64,000 nt of DNA. Source: Sphagnum compactum (lineage: Eukaryota > Bryophyta > Sphagnopsida > Sphagnales). The notes beneath the pieces are model-generated. The model searched no databases. It was not told where the DNA came from and worked only from the letters and a program-made list of their open reading frames with translations. The stretch spans positions 8,269,863 to 8,333,862 of the forward strand of contig OZ234496.1 of assembly GCA_965153455.1 (NCBI GenBank). Direction: 5' to 3'. Of the stretch, positions 37,376 to 49,540 are shown piece by piece (positions within the stretch are counted from its first letter, which is position 1; each line of letters opens with the position of its first letter). The translations under genes were made by a program, and so were the position numbers.

Positions 37376-37691
37376 GAGTACCATCTCCAGCAGTGCTCAG
37401 TATGTGACCCTGCAAAAGTATTTCTCACATCCAAGTTTAGTTATCTACTTTTTTCCAACCCCACCCATCAAACTAAAACTGGGACTGCAAATAGGTGGGA
37501 GACTACTAATTGCAACCCACCTGGACCAATCAAACTATCTAGCCAATCAACAGCAGGTATTAGACTTTGCTGTATCTTTTACCAGCCTCAGCATTTTGGG
37601 CCAAAACGATTTTGCTCAGCCAAACTGACATGTTTTGAATTTTCTTCATCCAATTTGCAGGGCTACATACTGAGCACCTGTGGAGCTGCTC
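37376..37691 (+). mobile_element. GAGCATC-type MITE, copy 3 (about 316 bp)
   Basis: Same orientation as 3140-3504 with shared blocks cagtgctcagtatgtgacc, catccaagtttagttat, caaccccaccca, ggaccaatca and a gagcacctgtggagctgctc right end. The ends are partly decayed. Confidence 0.6.
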
Positions 37692-37767
37692 TTGTTATAA
37701 GCTTCACTTCATTTTAGCTTGTCCTTGTGCAAGCAAGCATCAAAGCCTAATGCACAGAGAGAGAGAG

Positions 37768-37802
<35 letters not shown>

Positions 37803-39440
37803 TACATAGCCGTACTGGTAATTGGGGCCTCTTGCACCCTGAACATATCCTTCAAGCAAACAACTAAGATCTGCATGTTAAGTTTCTAATGCAATTTCTC
37901 GAAATAACAAGAAGACTCCTCATGATGTTGGCCTGCTGCATTCATTCCCTGCATACTGTCATTATTGTACGTGAAATTCAGCACAACAGCAGCTAATTGT
38001 CAGTTCAAGAGTTGTTCACAAGGATCCTTCACCTCCTTTCATTCTAGAATAGATTGATGGTCATGTATAAGAAGCCGTCAACAGTCCTGGCCACTTCTGG
38101 AAAAAGACATAGGCACCCACTTGCGGAAGTCCCATACCCAAATCCAATCAAACTGACTGGTGACATCCCTTTTGGTTTTGCTTATTGGCAGAACAAGGTT
38201 TAACTTGTCCACCAGCTGTTAGTTGTCTCCCTTGAAAGAAAATCTATCTTTGTACACCTTCATGAAAGCAACATTCAAGCCAGTTGACACCCTCAACTGT
38301 GACTCACTCTACCATCTGCCTATGCCAACAAATTGGTTTTATTCTGGGATTGCACAGTTGCTGCCAGTTTCAACAGTGTCATCATACAGTGATATGAGGA
38401 TCTGATCACCAATGCAAAACAGATGTCTCTTTGTGTTTGGGTTTAGGGTTTAGAGTTTTGACCACCCTTTTGGAATTGATAGTCCAAAGGCTGGCTAGAA
38501 GAGATGCTACTGAACTGCACAAAATTCGACTACCTTGGCTCTTGTCACGATCCGCATCTGCTATCTGGTTTCATACCCTCAGGATGACAAAAGGTATGCA
38601 GTACTGGGAAGGAAAGGCAGCTTGAAATGGAGAGAGGTAGAGGCATCAAACTGGAAATGCCAATGTCCTCTGTTCACATCAGCAGCACTCGTATCACAAT
38701 TCTAGCATAAGTTTTGGAAATGCCCAGAAGAAACTTTTCCTACTGAGAACCTTGTCCTTCATTTAACAGCGTTTTGAGCCTGAAGCCACATTGAGCCTGT
38801 GTACAAGCCCTGGCCATAGGGAAGAGACTATGTATTGGTGCGGGATTTGGGCATAAATTTTGGCTTGAACTTCACTCAATGAGTGAGCAACATCTGGAGT
38901 ACTCTCTGCATATATGGATGGCCAAATTCAATGAAATTACATGCATCTAGATGAGAAGTTCTAGATCTAGTAATGAAATTTTTTAGTTTGTAATCTGTAC
39001 ATAGACAAGGGTGATAGTGTTAAGGGGCATTCATACTTGGTGTTAAGGACTCTAATATTAGGTCCCCTGACACCGAGCTAGTCATTTAAGACCTAAACCT
39101 ATTTATCATGAAGATCTTATGTTAAGTTAACATTCACTTAATATTAAACAATCACCCATTTAACATTGGCTGCCACCTAAGATGCCACCTAGATTTTCAC
39201 TTAACATTACGTGTAAATGCACCTTAGTGATGAAAATCTACACAAATTAGCCATGGATCATGGATATATCATTAACCGATATAGTGTTGTTTGGCTTTCT
39301 CTTCCTCTCCACAGTTACTTTCTTCTCATACAAGGTCTCCAACTAACTTTGGTGTTCAGGTTTTGTAATGATCTTGCTAGGATTTCACAATGATTAGAAG
39401 GGTGCCTTAAATTTAAAAGATTCCCCTCCTACCAGAGGAG
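37692..39440. other. non-repetitive spacer, possibly a decayed gene
   Basis: Composition is closer to genic sequence than the flanking DNA, and a GA microsatellite lies at 37755-37798. Frames are short (60 codons or fewer) and none matches a family I know. I cannot distinguish a decayed gene from unique spacer. Confidence 0.35.
37755..37798 (+). repeat. (GA)n microsatellite
   Basis: GA run interrupted once by CAC; about 44 bases. Confidence 0.8.
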
Positions 39441-39604
39441 ATCATCTTATGTTTTTGGGTGGGTTCATAACAAATAAATAAATAAAGGAAAAGACTTGAC
39501 AAGGGATCAAGAGAAGAAAAAAAAAAGGACTAAAGTCCAAACAAAAGAACATTCGAAAGTGCATAATGCATAATGGGGAGCCCTGAGAGGAGAAAACATG
39601 AATC

Positions 39605-41110
39605 CTAGGACCTAAACCCATCATTCATAGCACAAAGCAAATCATGCAAAGAGATGGGCGAAAAAATTGGAAGGACACCAAGCCTAGATAAGGCCTCTCT
39701 TGTTGCCACAATTGCCTGATGCAAAATAGTGGCGACTTGAATTCTCTGAAGATCCATTGATACCCATTGCCTATAAAATGATGGCTGGGTGGGCAAAAAA
39801 ACATGGGATGGCTGGGTGGGCAAAAAACAAACACCCGAACCTGGCCTTGCATAAAATTTTAGTCGAACGCGATGATAATTGGAAGACAACTCTGAAATGA
39901 TGCTGGAAAATGAATGCCCATGCATGTTTTCCAACATGTTTTCTTGAAAACAATCTACTCCTCTCTAATAGTTGCTCAAATGGTGGGATGGAAGTTTGAA
40001 CAACTGGAGGTAAAAAGTCACAAGTCCACTTAAGGTGAACCTAGAATGGAAGTGGACCTCAACTATTGGCCCCTATAGTCCCCAATAAAAATGGGTAGCC
40101 ATCTTGCAAAAAATTGGACACAATGATTAAGGTCATAAGCCCCTAGCTCCCCAAGTAAGTTGTTAGGGCAATAACTTCTGCATAGACAAGACCTATCCCA
40201 CCTTTGGAGATGGGAAGAAAGGTTTATTGATGAACTAGGGGAACCTTCAAACATTCCAAAGAACCTCGCCCTAAGAGTTTTCCGAATACACGAATGAAGG
40301 TCAAATCAAAGGAAGTTAGTTGGCATTGAAAATCTAGAAGTGGGGGGAAAAAATGAAGAAGGTAATAAAACCTCTATGCAAAACAATGAATGAGAATCCC
40401 AAATGCCACCTACACATCCCCAAACCTAGGAAGGCCACCTATGTGTTGAACATCATCATCCAAAGCATCCTGGTAAAAAGAAGAAATGAAGGAAAAGGAC
40501 CCCAAAAGAACACCAAAACCCTAATGGCCCTAGCATGGGTACAAAAACCTGATGGAGGCAATAATCTTGAAGGCCACGGGCCAAAAGAAACCAAACAACA
40601 CACTTGTGGGGTTGAATCACAAGGCTTACCAAATCTAACTAGAAAAAAAAATGATGAAAAGCCTAAGAGACAATTGAGACAAGCCTAATGATGTGGGTGT
40701 CATCTATAACAAAGATAAAGAAAGAAGATGGGGAAATGGCAACTAAACTATGAAGTGCATGAAAATGAGTTAGGCCAAAAAAAGGACCACCCAAAGGATC
40801 CCTTGACAAGTACAAATGGAGGATTGAATAACAGACAAATCGCCTTGAGTGGAGTGATGACAAAAGAAAAGAGGGAGCTAAGGAACATAATAGGAACGAA
40901 CGAAAGGTATGAGTTGATATAACTACCCACCGACAACATGTAGCTCTTGGAATGTAACCCTACGAGAAATAATGTTAAAGGCATTTGTAATGTTTACTTG
41001 TAATACCACCCAATCAAGGTGAACAATTAAACCTACCTGAATACTGTGCCCCATTACTTCATAGCCTCCCGTAATTGTGACCAAAATTTGGTGGGTGGAT
41101 AAGTGAATGA
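39605..41110 (-). pseudogene. decayed reverse-transcriptase retroelement, relic 1
   Basis: On the minus strand, fragments in different frames line up with successive reverse-transcriptase motifs. A motif-A-like VNITNAFN (about 40980-41003) is followed by SRRVTFQELH. Next come a motif-B remnant with DPLGGPF (about 40775-40800) and motif C as VIDDTHII (40690-40713). The motif-A aspartate expected before NAFN reads Asn, and stops and frameshifts separate the blocks. The motif order, spacing and similarity to the relic at 52135-53960 make the identification good. The exact element class (non-LTR is my guess) and the outer limits are uncertain. Confidence 0.65.
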
Positions 41111-42634
41111 CAAATGCATCACAAAATTAGAATCAAAGGGTTTTATTCACCAACTGATAAAAAACCTTGCCTACTACTATTGGTTGAATGCCACTAGAAG
41201 GTTTGGCCAAAGCTAATAACCTAGTAGCACCAAAGGCCCTTACTATACTCCCAGAGCTACACCTTGCAATAACATAACAACACACCATGAATAACTATGA
41301 AATGTTGTTAACTGAGTCTTTTGGGTTAAATAAATCTTGAAGGTGCTTGAATACCATGTTTGAAGGCCCTCCACCTGCATGGTGAGTTAAATGGATGAAT
41401 GCCGACCTGAACATGTTTAAGGAAAAATCCAAATATGCTTTTGGCTAAAACTCCTTCAAAAAATCTAAGCATGGCAAAAATGAATTCAGAAGGTGAAGAA
41501 CCTGCAAAGTTGTATTGGTTTTTTAAGAGGCCAAAGTTGGTGCTAGGGGAATGAGGGCTTTCCTAGCATGAGCATACTACCTATTCGCCTTGAGGCTACA
41601 CTTCGACGAAGATGATGGGGTCCTAAGTGGGAAGAGAGGGTTGAAGCCTCCAAGGGAAAAACACCATCTAAATAGGGGGGGGGGGGGGGTTAAAAGTAAA
41701 GTAGTTGTTAAGGCTTATGTGCGCAACAAATGTTCCGCTTAAAATTCCTCCAATCGCTAGAAAGGAACCTCCATAACTGAATCTTAAATTTCTTATGCCT
41801 AGGTTTCCCCCCTTGAGTAGGCAAAAGAAGGCACCACTAGGGAAAAATACAAAAAAATGTCAAGCAACAACGTCGTTTGGGTTTCGCACTATGCAATCCA
41901 AAGGACATTTAAATGTTAGCTACACCTTTCATTTCAAAACAATTGGGATGCAAGAATCTAATTGAGGCTTGGGGAGTCCGAACAAAAAAGCTCCAAGGGG
42001 ATTTAGACTTGATATCCATGCCCAATTTGCTGGAGGGGGGCATGGGGCATGGAGGGATGGGGTACCATCATCACCTTTCGAAAAGCTAGCTTGAAAAGGC
42101 TAACACCACCTTTAATGGCGTGCCAAACCAAGACACATAAATAAGGCCCCACAATCGAAACATGGGATATTATGTTGAGGGGGGCTCAACTCATACTCTT
42201 GACATGCACTGAAGGTACGATTAACCCATAAGCTCAAAACACCCTAACTAGATGAGTTGGGATTGAAGCAAAAGTCACAATGACATAAAGGAAAGAGGGA
42301 GGGGCCAAAAATACATAATGAGGCCCTTGTGGAAGGGTAATTGGCTAAAGGGCTTCTACTAGGGGCATGGGTGGGGGAAAGGAGTTAAGAGACACATCTC
42401 CTATAAAGGGAGGAGCCTCCATCAAATAAATCGACACCCACACGACACAAATTGAAAGAAGAAAAAGGCCCAACGAGGCCTACCACACACGGGTAAACCA
42501 ATTGAAAGGAGACTGAAACTTAATATCCTATTTTCGGACCTTAAATAACCTTCAGAATGTAGGTCTCCAACACCAATTAAACCTGGGAATGATTAAATGA
42601 CAATGTTTTATGATGTATGCTGATGATCATAAAA
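41111..42634. other. spacer, possibly the upstream part of retroelement relic 1
   Basis: Purine-rich on the plus strand, like the RT relic next to it, and without an intact frame. It includes a run of 15 G residues (41675-41689). I could not recognise gag-like or endonuclease motifs. Confidence 0.35.
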
Positions 42635-42757
42635 GCTCCATTGATACGCTTCTAAATGTTCCATGGATATTCCTCAATGCTCCCTTGACACTCTTAACTA
42701 CTCCATCAACATTCCTCACTATTCCATCGACATTCCTCCATGCTCCATTGTTGATCC
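42635..42757 (+). repeat. 21-bp minisatellite
   Basis: About five units of the type ctccatcaacattcctcacta (21 bp). Because 21 is a multiple of three, the plus frame stays open and reads a seven-residue repeat of the form STFLTIP. There is no evidence that it is translated. Confidence 0.65.
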
Positions 42758-42880
42758 TGAAAAATCCACAAAAATCTAATGTTCCACTGTAGAGGCCTCA
42801 AAAATATGCTTAGAACTCAAGGGACTTGAACTAAAGTGTGCCTTAGGGCTGTGAAAGAAGTTCTTACATCTTTCCCCAGT

Positions 42881-42953
42881 CCTTAAACCCTAACCCTTGC
42901 CCTAAACCTTGACCCTTACCTTGAACCTTAACCCTGCCCTAAACCTTAAACCA
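42881..42953 (+). repeat. degenerate telomere-like (CCCTAAA) stretch
   Basis: Repeated CCTTAAACCCTAACCC, CCCTAAACCTTGACCC and CCCTAAACCTTAAACC words, that is, imperfect plant telomere repeats. It is interstitial and short, with AT-rich unrelated sequence on both sides. Confidence 0.55.
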
Positions 42954-44579
42954 TTCATGACGTTAGAAACAACGTTGTGCAACGCACTACCATTTAGGGC
43001 TTGGATTATTCATCCAAATCAATCGTAGTGTGGTGGTATACCACCACCTCTTGGGCTACGAAATGTTGGGCTTTGACCCTTGTCCCTTTATTTTTTTTGC
43101 TCTTGGCTATGAGTCCTTGTGAGCAGTGAAAAAGAACATGTGCAAAGGTGTTTAGTCACTGTGTTTTGCAATAAGAAATCGATGACGTCTTGTGTGGAAA
43201 ACCAAAAAGTGTGATGGCAGGGGCAGTGGCATTAGCATAAACAACAGTCATCACAAATGTGACGTTTGAAGCTTTTACATCCGACATCTACATCACAATG
43301 TTAGAGTATCACAATAGATGAAGCTTTCCAAAACCTCCAAAATACAAGTATTGATAGCCACCAAGAATGGCAAAATCTAGTCTTCCTCTCAAGTTCTAGA
43401 AATGGATTCGCAATATGAACCTCCCTATGGTGGTGAAGATGGTGACATTGGAGGTAGTAGTAATAATAAATTTAGCAATGGTGATGTCATCATCGCTATT
43501 TTCAAGCTCCAAGAAGAGGCATGCTAATGAAAATATCAAAAATCAAACACGTTGCCATGGCTTGTTGAATTATCCCACAACTTTTTTCACCATCAGAACA
43601 ACAAACCAAGAAAATATTCCATCATTTTATGGTGGCTATGAAGGGGCAGAAGCTACGAACTTTTGTGGATTCATATAATTCTGTAAGGGCCCCCCATTTT
43701 TTTTATCACAATAAGGCCCCCTTATGAACACATTACTATAATTCAACAATTGCCTTCGACTACTTTGTCAAAGCATTTAGGACAACAATTCTTTTATTTG
43801 CCTTGTCAAATAGCCGGGATGAACACGTTACTAGAATTCAACAATGCCCTTGGTTGTTTCATCAAGTAGGTGCCTTATTCTAGTAATGCCCCCATCTGCC
43901 ACAAGCGTTACTTATCATAAAATAGTTTTATGGTTTTTTTTAATTGTAGGAAAATTTTTATTTTTTATAACAATTATTTACTAAAACATGGACTTGTGAA
44001 AAGTAAACAAGTTGAATGATCGAATTTCTATAATTTGTTACGCACTTATGGGAATCTACGTTCTTTGTTTCATAAACAATTCTTCATATATTTAACTTTT
44101 ATGTTTTTATTAATAGTTTACACAACCTCGATCGATTATCAAGTTTTCAACATCATTTTATCTAACTCATTAAACTATAATAATTTATGATGTTGGGATT
44201 TATCCAAAGGAAGTTTTGTATTTGTGATTATTTGTAGGGTCATCACTTTTAATTTAATGAGTTAAAAAACCTTCATTTCATATGTTAAGTGAAAAGGGAG
44301 TAACTCATGTTAATTTTGTATGTTGTATCATACACCCACATGATGTGATGGATTTTGACACTAGTTCAAAAGTGAGATGCAAATCATTAGTTTAAATCAT
44401 CATTGGACCTTTAAAATGAAATAGGTTTATTTCACTCTAATCAATTCACCATGCCTAAAGTTATGTCACTATAAATCACTATGTAATATATCATCATGTT
44501 TCGTTATTAGTTAACATAATTCATTATTAAATGAAATAATCCATTATAATTTTTATTTTTTTATGTTGTTGTTTGAAAT
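42954..44579. other. AT-rich spacer, no gene recognised
   Basis: A short plus frame around 43401-43530 (Gly/Asp-rich) and an overlapping 87-codon frame (43415-43678) have no recognisable domain and are not called. Confidence 0.5.
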
Positions 44580-45620
44580 ATCCTAAACTATTGTACCTTA
44601 GGTTATTTTAAACTATTTCACCTTATGTTATTTTTGGCTATTTCACTTTATGCTATTATATTTTGAAAAATGATTGGTTATTCCCTTTTAGGTTATTTTC
44701 ACTATAAATCCATTATAAAATATTCTACAAAATTCCACCATAACCTATTTAAAGTTATTATGAAATTTTCCACCTTAAATTATTTTAAGTTATTCTACCA
44801 TAGGTTATTATAAGTTATTTATTATAATAACTTAGGGTTATAACCTAAATAAATTTATGATTACATAACCTAAAGTAACATAGGGTAAAACAATATAAAA
44901 TAATTTGGAATAAATTTAAATAACAAAAAATAACCTAAGGTGAAATGGTTTAGAATAACATAAGGTGGAATAACTTAAAATAATCGACAATAGCCTAGAA
45001 TGGAATAGTCAAAGGTAAATTAAAAAAAACCTAAAATAATTTATAATAACCTACAAGGAATACCCTAGAATAACAAAAAATAATTTATGTAAAATAATTT
45101 ATAATAGTTTACTGTAAAATAACTTAAAATAACATGAAGTGGAATAACTAAAAATAACTTATAATAGCCTAGGGTGGAATAATTTAAAATAATAATAAAT
45201 AACTTAATGTAAAATAACCTAAAACAATATAAAGTGGAATAATTAAAACAACCTAAGGTACAATAGTCTATAATAATTAGGGATGAAATAGTCAAGAATA
45301 ACTTAAAATAATATAATTTAAAATAGCCTAAGGTAAATAATTTATGATAACTAAACATAATTCAAAATAACATAGGACTAACCTAAAATCCTAGTCTGTG
45401 GTAACCTATGAATAGCTTAAGGTAAAATAATTTAAAATAACCTAGGGTAAATATTTTTTTTACATAATTAAAAATAATTTATGATAATTTAGGAGTAACC
45501 TAAAATCCTAGCCTATGGTAACCTATGAATATTAGGGTAGTTTACATTAGCTTTAAAATAATTTACAATATCGTACATTAACCTAGGAATAAACTATGAC
45601 TATCATAGAAACTTAATTTA
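44580..45620. repeat. foldback array of ~11-bp A+T-rich monomers (~33-bp higher-order unit)
   Basis: Left arm (44580-44836) is built from words like taggttattttaa. Right arm (44838-45620) is built from their complement, such as ttaaaataacctaa, so the polarity flips at a near-palindrome agggttataaccta at about 44834-44848. In the right arm, subunits of about 11 bp group into a unit of about 33-34 bp, roughly ggtggaataatttaaaa plus taacttataatagccta. The 97-codon minus frame at 45065-45358 is open only because 33 bp is a multiple of three; I do not regard it as a gene. Confidence 0.7.
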
Positions 45621-45705
45621 TGGTAACCTAAACAAAGGTTTGGAAAAAAAATGTGCATAATAAAATGTGATGACAAATCATTTCACTTATTTAAATAATA
45701 GTTGA

Positions 45706-45778
45706 ATGGTTAAGGATTTATTCCTTAAACATGAAAGTGAGGGGAGTTGAGGGTTTCAAACCTTCACACATGCACCCT
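45706..45778 (+). mobile_element. SINE-like fragment
   Basis: Reads tgaatggttaaggatttatt, then ccttaaacatgaaa, then gagggtttcaaacc. This is the A-box / spacer / B-box phrasing typical of plant tRNA-derived SINE heads. No tail was delimited. Confidence 0.4.
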
Positions 45779-46470
45779 AAGTTGATGGGTTAAAGTTTTA
45801 GGTGTTTAACATAGTTTAGGTGGTTAAGTGCCTAACCTAAGCTCCTAGGTGGTTAGGTGCTTAGCCTAGGTTCATAACCTAGGTGGCTAGTGCTTAACCT
45901 AGGGACTAACTATGAGGTTAGTTAGTGTATTAATTATTAATGAATTTGATTAGCTATTAATGAATTCATTTGTTCTTAACAACTAATCTTTGTTCATTTG
46001 CCATGATAAATTTGTCCAAATCTACTCAAAATCTAATGAAATATATAAGAACTAGGACATATGTTGATGTAGTGTGAGATCCCAATTACAAATGTGTCCA
46101 TGAACCTTAGTTACCTCCTTTGTAAGCATGGAACAAAATGTCCTATTGGTCCTTTTGACCAAACCATTGATGTTAAGTTTATACATAATGGTAAACCTAT
46201 TCTTAATTGTAAGATACATTGACAAGTTTTTCACATTACGAGAAATCATGATTTTTTAAAAGGCCCAACTTGACCAAAGTGTCCGTTTTGACTAGGTGTC
46301 GATCTTGACTAGAGGTTTAGGGCACGAATATATTTTTTTATTAATACATTTGACTAAAGTAACATTTTTGCCCATGTGTCATTTAGACATTTAGTAAAAA
46401 ATGACAAACAAAAGAAAAAAATCCATCAAGATGACCATGGCTTAACCAAATTATACATACTGATTTGACA

Positions 46471-46697
46471 TTAACTAGGTAGGCCTAAGCCAAGGCTACA
46501 TACTTAGCATAGGTTAAGTTAGGTTATGCATGTAATGAATTACCACTATATAATGTTATTAATTCATGTGTAGTAGGTAAGTAGGTAGGTAAGTGAGCAT
46601 GTCATGATTTAATAAGATTCCTTACTAGAGGTAATTCATTAGCTACAAGCATAATTTAGCCCAACTTATGCTAGGTGTATAACTTAGGCCTAGTTAA
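46471..46697. mobile_element. foldback element with ~55-bp inverted arms
   Basis: The left arm begins ttaactaggtaggcctaag and contains acttagcataggtt. The right arm, read on the other strand, begins ttaactaggcctaagtta and contains cacctagcataagtt. The two arms pair over roughly 55 bp with small gaps. A CTAC-rich tract adjoins it on the right. Confidence 0.5.
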
Positions 46698-46701
46698 TAG
46701 G

Positions 46702-46832
46702 CAAGCCTACCTACCTACCTTACAGTACTATCCTTCTTACCTTATTTACTTTACTACTTACCAACCTACCTATCTACTTTACTTACCTACCTTATGCCTA
46801 CTTACTCTACCCACCTACTCCACCTACCTACC
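46702..46832 (+). repeat. CTAC/CTTAC low-complexity tract
   Basis: Runs of CCTACCTACC and TTACTTTACTAC words. Same vocabulary as 1028-1215. Confidence 0.6.
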
Positions 46833-47710
46833 TTGTATTGTTTAATCACATAATGAAATGTAGTTGAAATTGGAAGAATCATAAGTTCATTCGTGTCAAT
46901 TTGTTAATAATTTGTGTTTTTAATTAAAAAAAAAAACTCATTTGAACATTTACAAAATATATTGATTTTATTGAATATATTTTTGAATAAAAACTCAACA
47001 TTATGTTTTTTTTTTTTCATTTGAACAAAAATTGAAATTTAAAAAGGTGTATCATTATTATTTTTATTAGTATTATAACAAACCCAAATGTTAGTTTCTT
47101 AGTATCAATAACCTAATAGCAAATTTCCATTTTGCAACTCCAAAAATCAATAAAAATGGTACTTACTTGCCCACTAAAAGGATGCATGAAAATACACATT
47201 AAAAATTTAATGTTTGTAATAATACATGTAGAAAGCATATCAACTTACATGAGGAATCAAGAAATTTAACACATCAAGAAAAAATAAATATTCAACATTT
47301 GAATGCACTTGAATAAGCACTAGCAATATTGGACAAAAATCTATGATCATAGTTAATAGTAGCCCAAAGGAAACAAACCATAAGTGTAGATATGAGCGTA
47401 CACTCATACCTACACTTGACAAGTGAGCCCCATCTCCAAGGCCTAATAGTGGCTTAACCCATTAAATATTAAACTTCAACTTAGAGACCCCTAATTTGTA
47501 TTATGAAACATGCCCAATAAGGTTTAGAAATCATCTTGTTTAATTTTCTTGCCTTTCAGGTTTGGGGTGGACTTGATAAAGTGAGCCAAAACTTCCTCAC
47601 ATGCAACAATATGGTGGTATATAAAGTGTATTTAGCACAATCCATAACATAATGGTTGCCATGATTTGCATAATGGGCATGTGAAATTTGAAATTTTGGC
47701 TATTTTTTCG
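46833..47710. other. AT-rich spacer, no gene seen
   Basis: Very low GC, poly-A and poly-T runs, no coding sequence supported. Confidence 0.5.
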
Positions 47711-47864
47711 CACTATTACAAAATGTGGGTGTAGTTCACTAGTCCCTATTCACTAGACTAGTGAATTCACTACTTCCCCACTAGGTCCCGTTCATGACAA
47801 TTAGTGAATTTGCTCAAAATCCAGTAAAATCATTTGGTGTACATGGACACCTTTTGTTGTGGTG
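47711..47864 (+). mobile_element. CACTA-like MITE, copy 3 (154 bp)
   Basis: Starts cactattacaaaatgtgggtg and ends ggacaccttttgttgtggtg; inverted relative to the other two copies. TTCG lies immediately outside both ends (47707-47710 and 47865-47868) and is a plausible target-site duplication, which makes this copy the best for defining the element's edges. Confidence 0.7.
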
Positions 47865-49540
47865 TTCGGAATTACACGGAATCAAGCCTTGGACTGCCAA
47901 CATTCTCGTTTGTAAATAGTCTGGTTGATTTAATGACTCATATAGGAGGGTTTAGTTCCCTTATTCCTCTTGGTGTTGGAAGTTCCCCTACCCCTTCAAT
48001 TGTTGGAGGTGAAGGCAAAATACTGACCAGTTGGAGATACAGGTTGCTATTCATACATGTGATTTGGGTATTAGTATGCTTGAGGACCATGGAATTGGTC
48101 GTCATCTCCAATCATAGGTCTAGCCATCCCATGAGGGTACATGGACTATAAGGTTGCTCTCAAGGATGACCAAACCCAATAGATTGAAGGAAGATTGAAA
48201 CATTATCACTGTAAACACCTTGCATCGTCACAAAATAGGAAAAACCACAAAACTAGTAACACCGTATCTTGTGAATGACAGAAACAAAAAAGTACATGGG
48301 AATTGATGACCATCTATAAACACCAACAACCATCTCCATCACTCCAAAGCCAAATTCAAATAATAAAAAATAAAGCTTTTGTTTACAAGCTAAAAAGGGT
48401 CAGTGGACTACAAACACGTTATATGTAACTCTATCACGAGTTAAAAGTTTGGTAGACTTGCAAGTTCTTGAACCCCTTTCCCATAATATTGTTTTAAAAT
48501 ATTTTCAATTATCGGGAAATGTTCACCTTGCAAAAAGGCACACGTTTATGAACTTTAGAACACATTACTTGATGCACACGTTTGCATCATGCATTATGGG
48601 AAAATAACCAAAAAAAATTTAATATGAATTATTTATAACAACCAAAGGTTAATAGAATTTGAATTTGCAAATACATATATACTTGTGCATAACTTATGAA
48701 CTTTGACGAGTGATACCCATAATTAGAAAAATTCTTTTGATGTAATTCTTCCACATAAAGATTTAGGATACCTAGGTTAGTAGCCTCCTAAAATATGACT
48801 ATCCTAGCTACCTAAGTTAACCTACTTTACAGGTAGTTCTCCTAAATTAACATAGGTAGTTTTTTGTAAGCCTAGCTACTTAGGTACCCATTGGTAATTC
48901 AATCCACATTTTCTCATCCTAAGCTATGGAATTAGGTAATCATATAATGTCATAAATTACTACCAATCCGTTCATGGATATAGTCATGGATTAAGATTTG
49001 TTAGTATTATGTGAATATGAATTTATTCACCATGATTGTACTAGTTGAATTTTACAATTATGAAAAAAATTGAAAAATAAAAAAATATTGTTTGTTACAC
49101 ATGTTTACATCATGCATTATGCATTACACCATATACAAGATTATCTAATAAAACATTACATTGTCTATCATTTTGAATTTCTATTTATTTTTTAAAAAAA
49201 ATTCAAAGGAAGATAAAATGCAACTAGAATAATTACTTTTAATTGTGAGATTCTTGAACTGACATTGAATAACCTTTGATTAATCCAGAGCTTTTTTCGT
49301 AGTCACAGGGTTCTAGTCTTGATTGTTATGTCTTTTTTGTGACGTGTTCTTGAGCTTTTATTTACCTTGTACTTCTTGTGCATGGGTTCCCATCCTTGTG
49401 TTTTTGTATATAGGATTTTACTTCTTTTTTATGCGATTTTTTTGTGTGCAAATGTTGCCATATTTTGAGGAAACCTGGTCAGAAGTCAATTTCCATGAAA
49501 AAGAAATTAAAGAAATTAAAAATTCGAAAGAGAAGTGATT
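47865..49540. other. AT-rich spacer, no gene recognised
   Basis: A 105-codon plus frame overlapping the MITE end (47834-48151) shows no domain. A CCTA/TAGG-rich patch is at about 48770-48890. No gene is supported. Confidence 0.5.

Noticed and set aside
42610-42657. MMYADDH sequence resembling the YADD motif of reverse transcriptases
   Set aside because: It is on the opposite strand from the RT relics, has no neighbouring RT motifs, and runs straight into a 21-bp minisatellite.
45065-45358. 97-codon minus-strand protein rich in Tyr/Phe/Leu
   Set aside because: The frame lies wholly in the 11/33-bp repeat and is open because the period is a multiple of three.
47834-48151. 105-codon plus-strand frame starting in a MITE end
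   Set aside because: It begins inside the CACTA-like MITE and lacks any recognisable domain.
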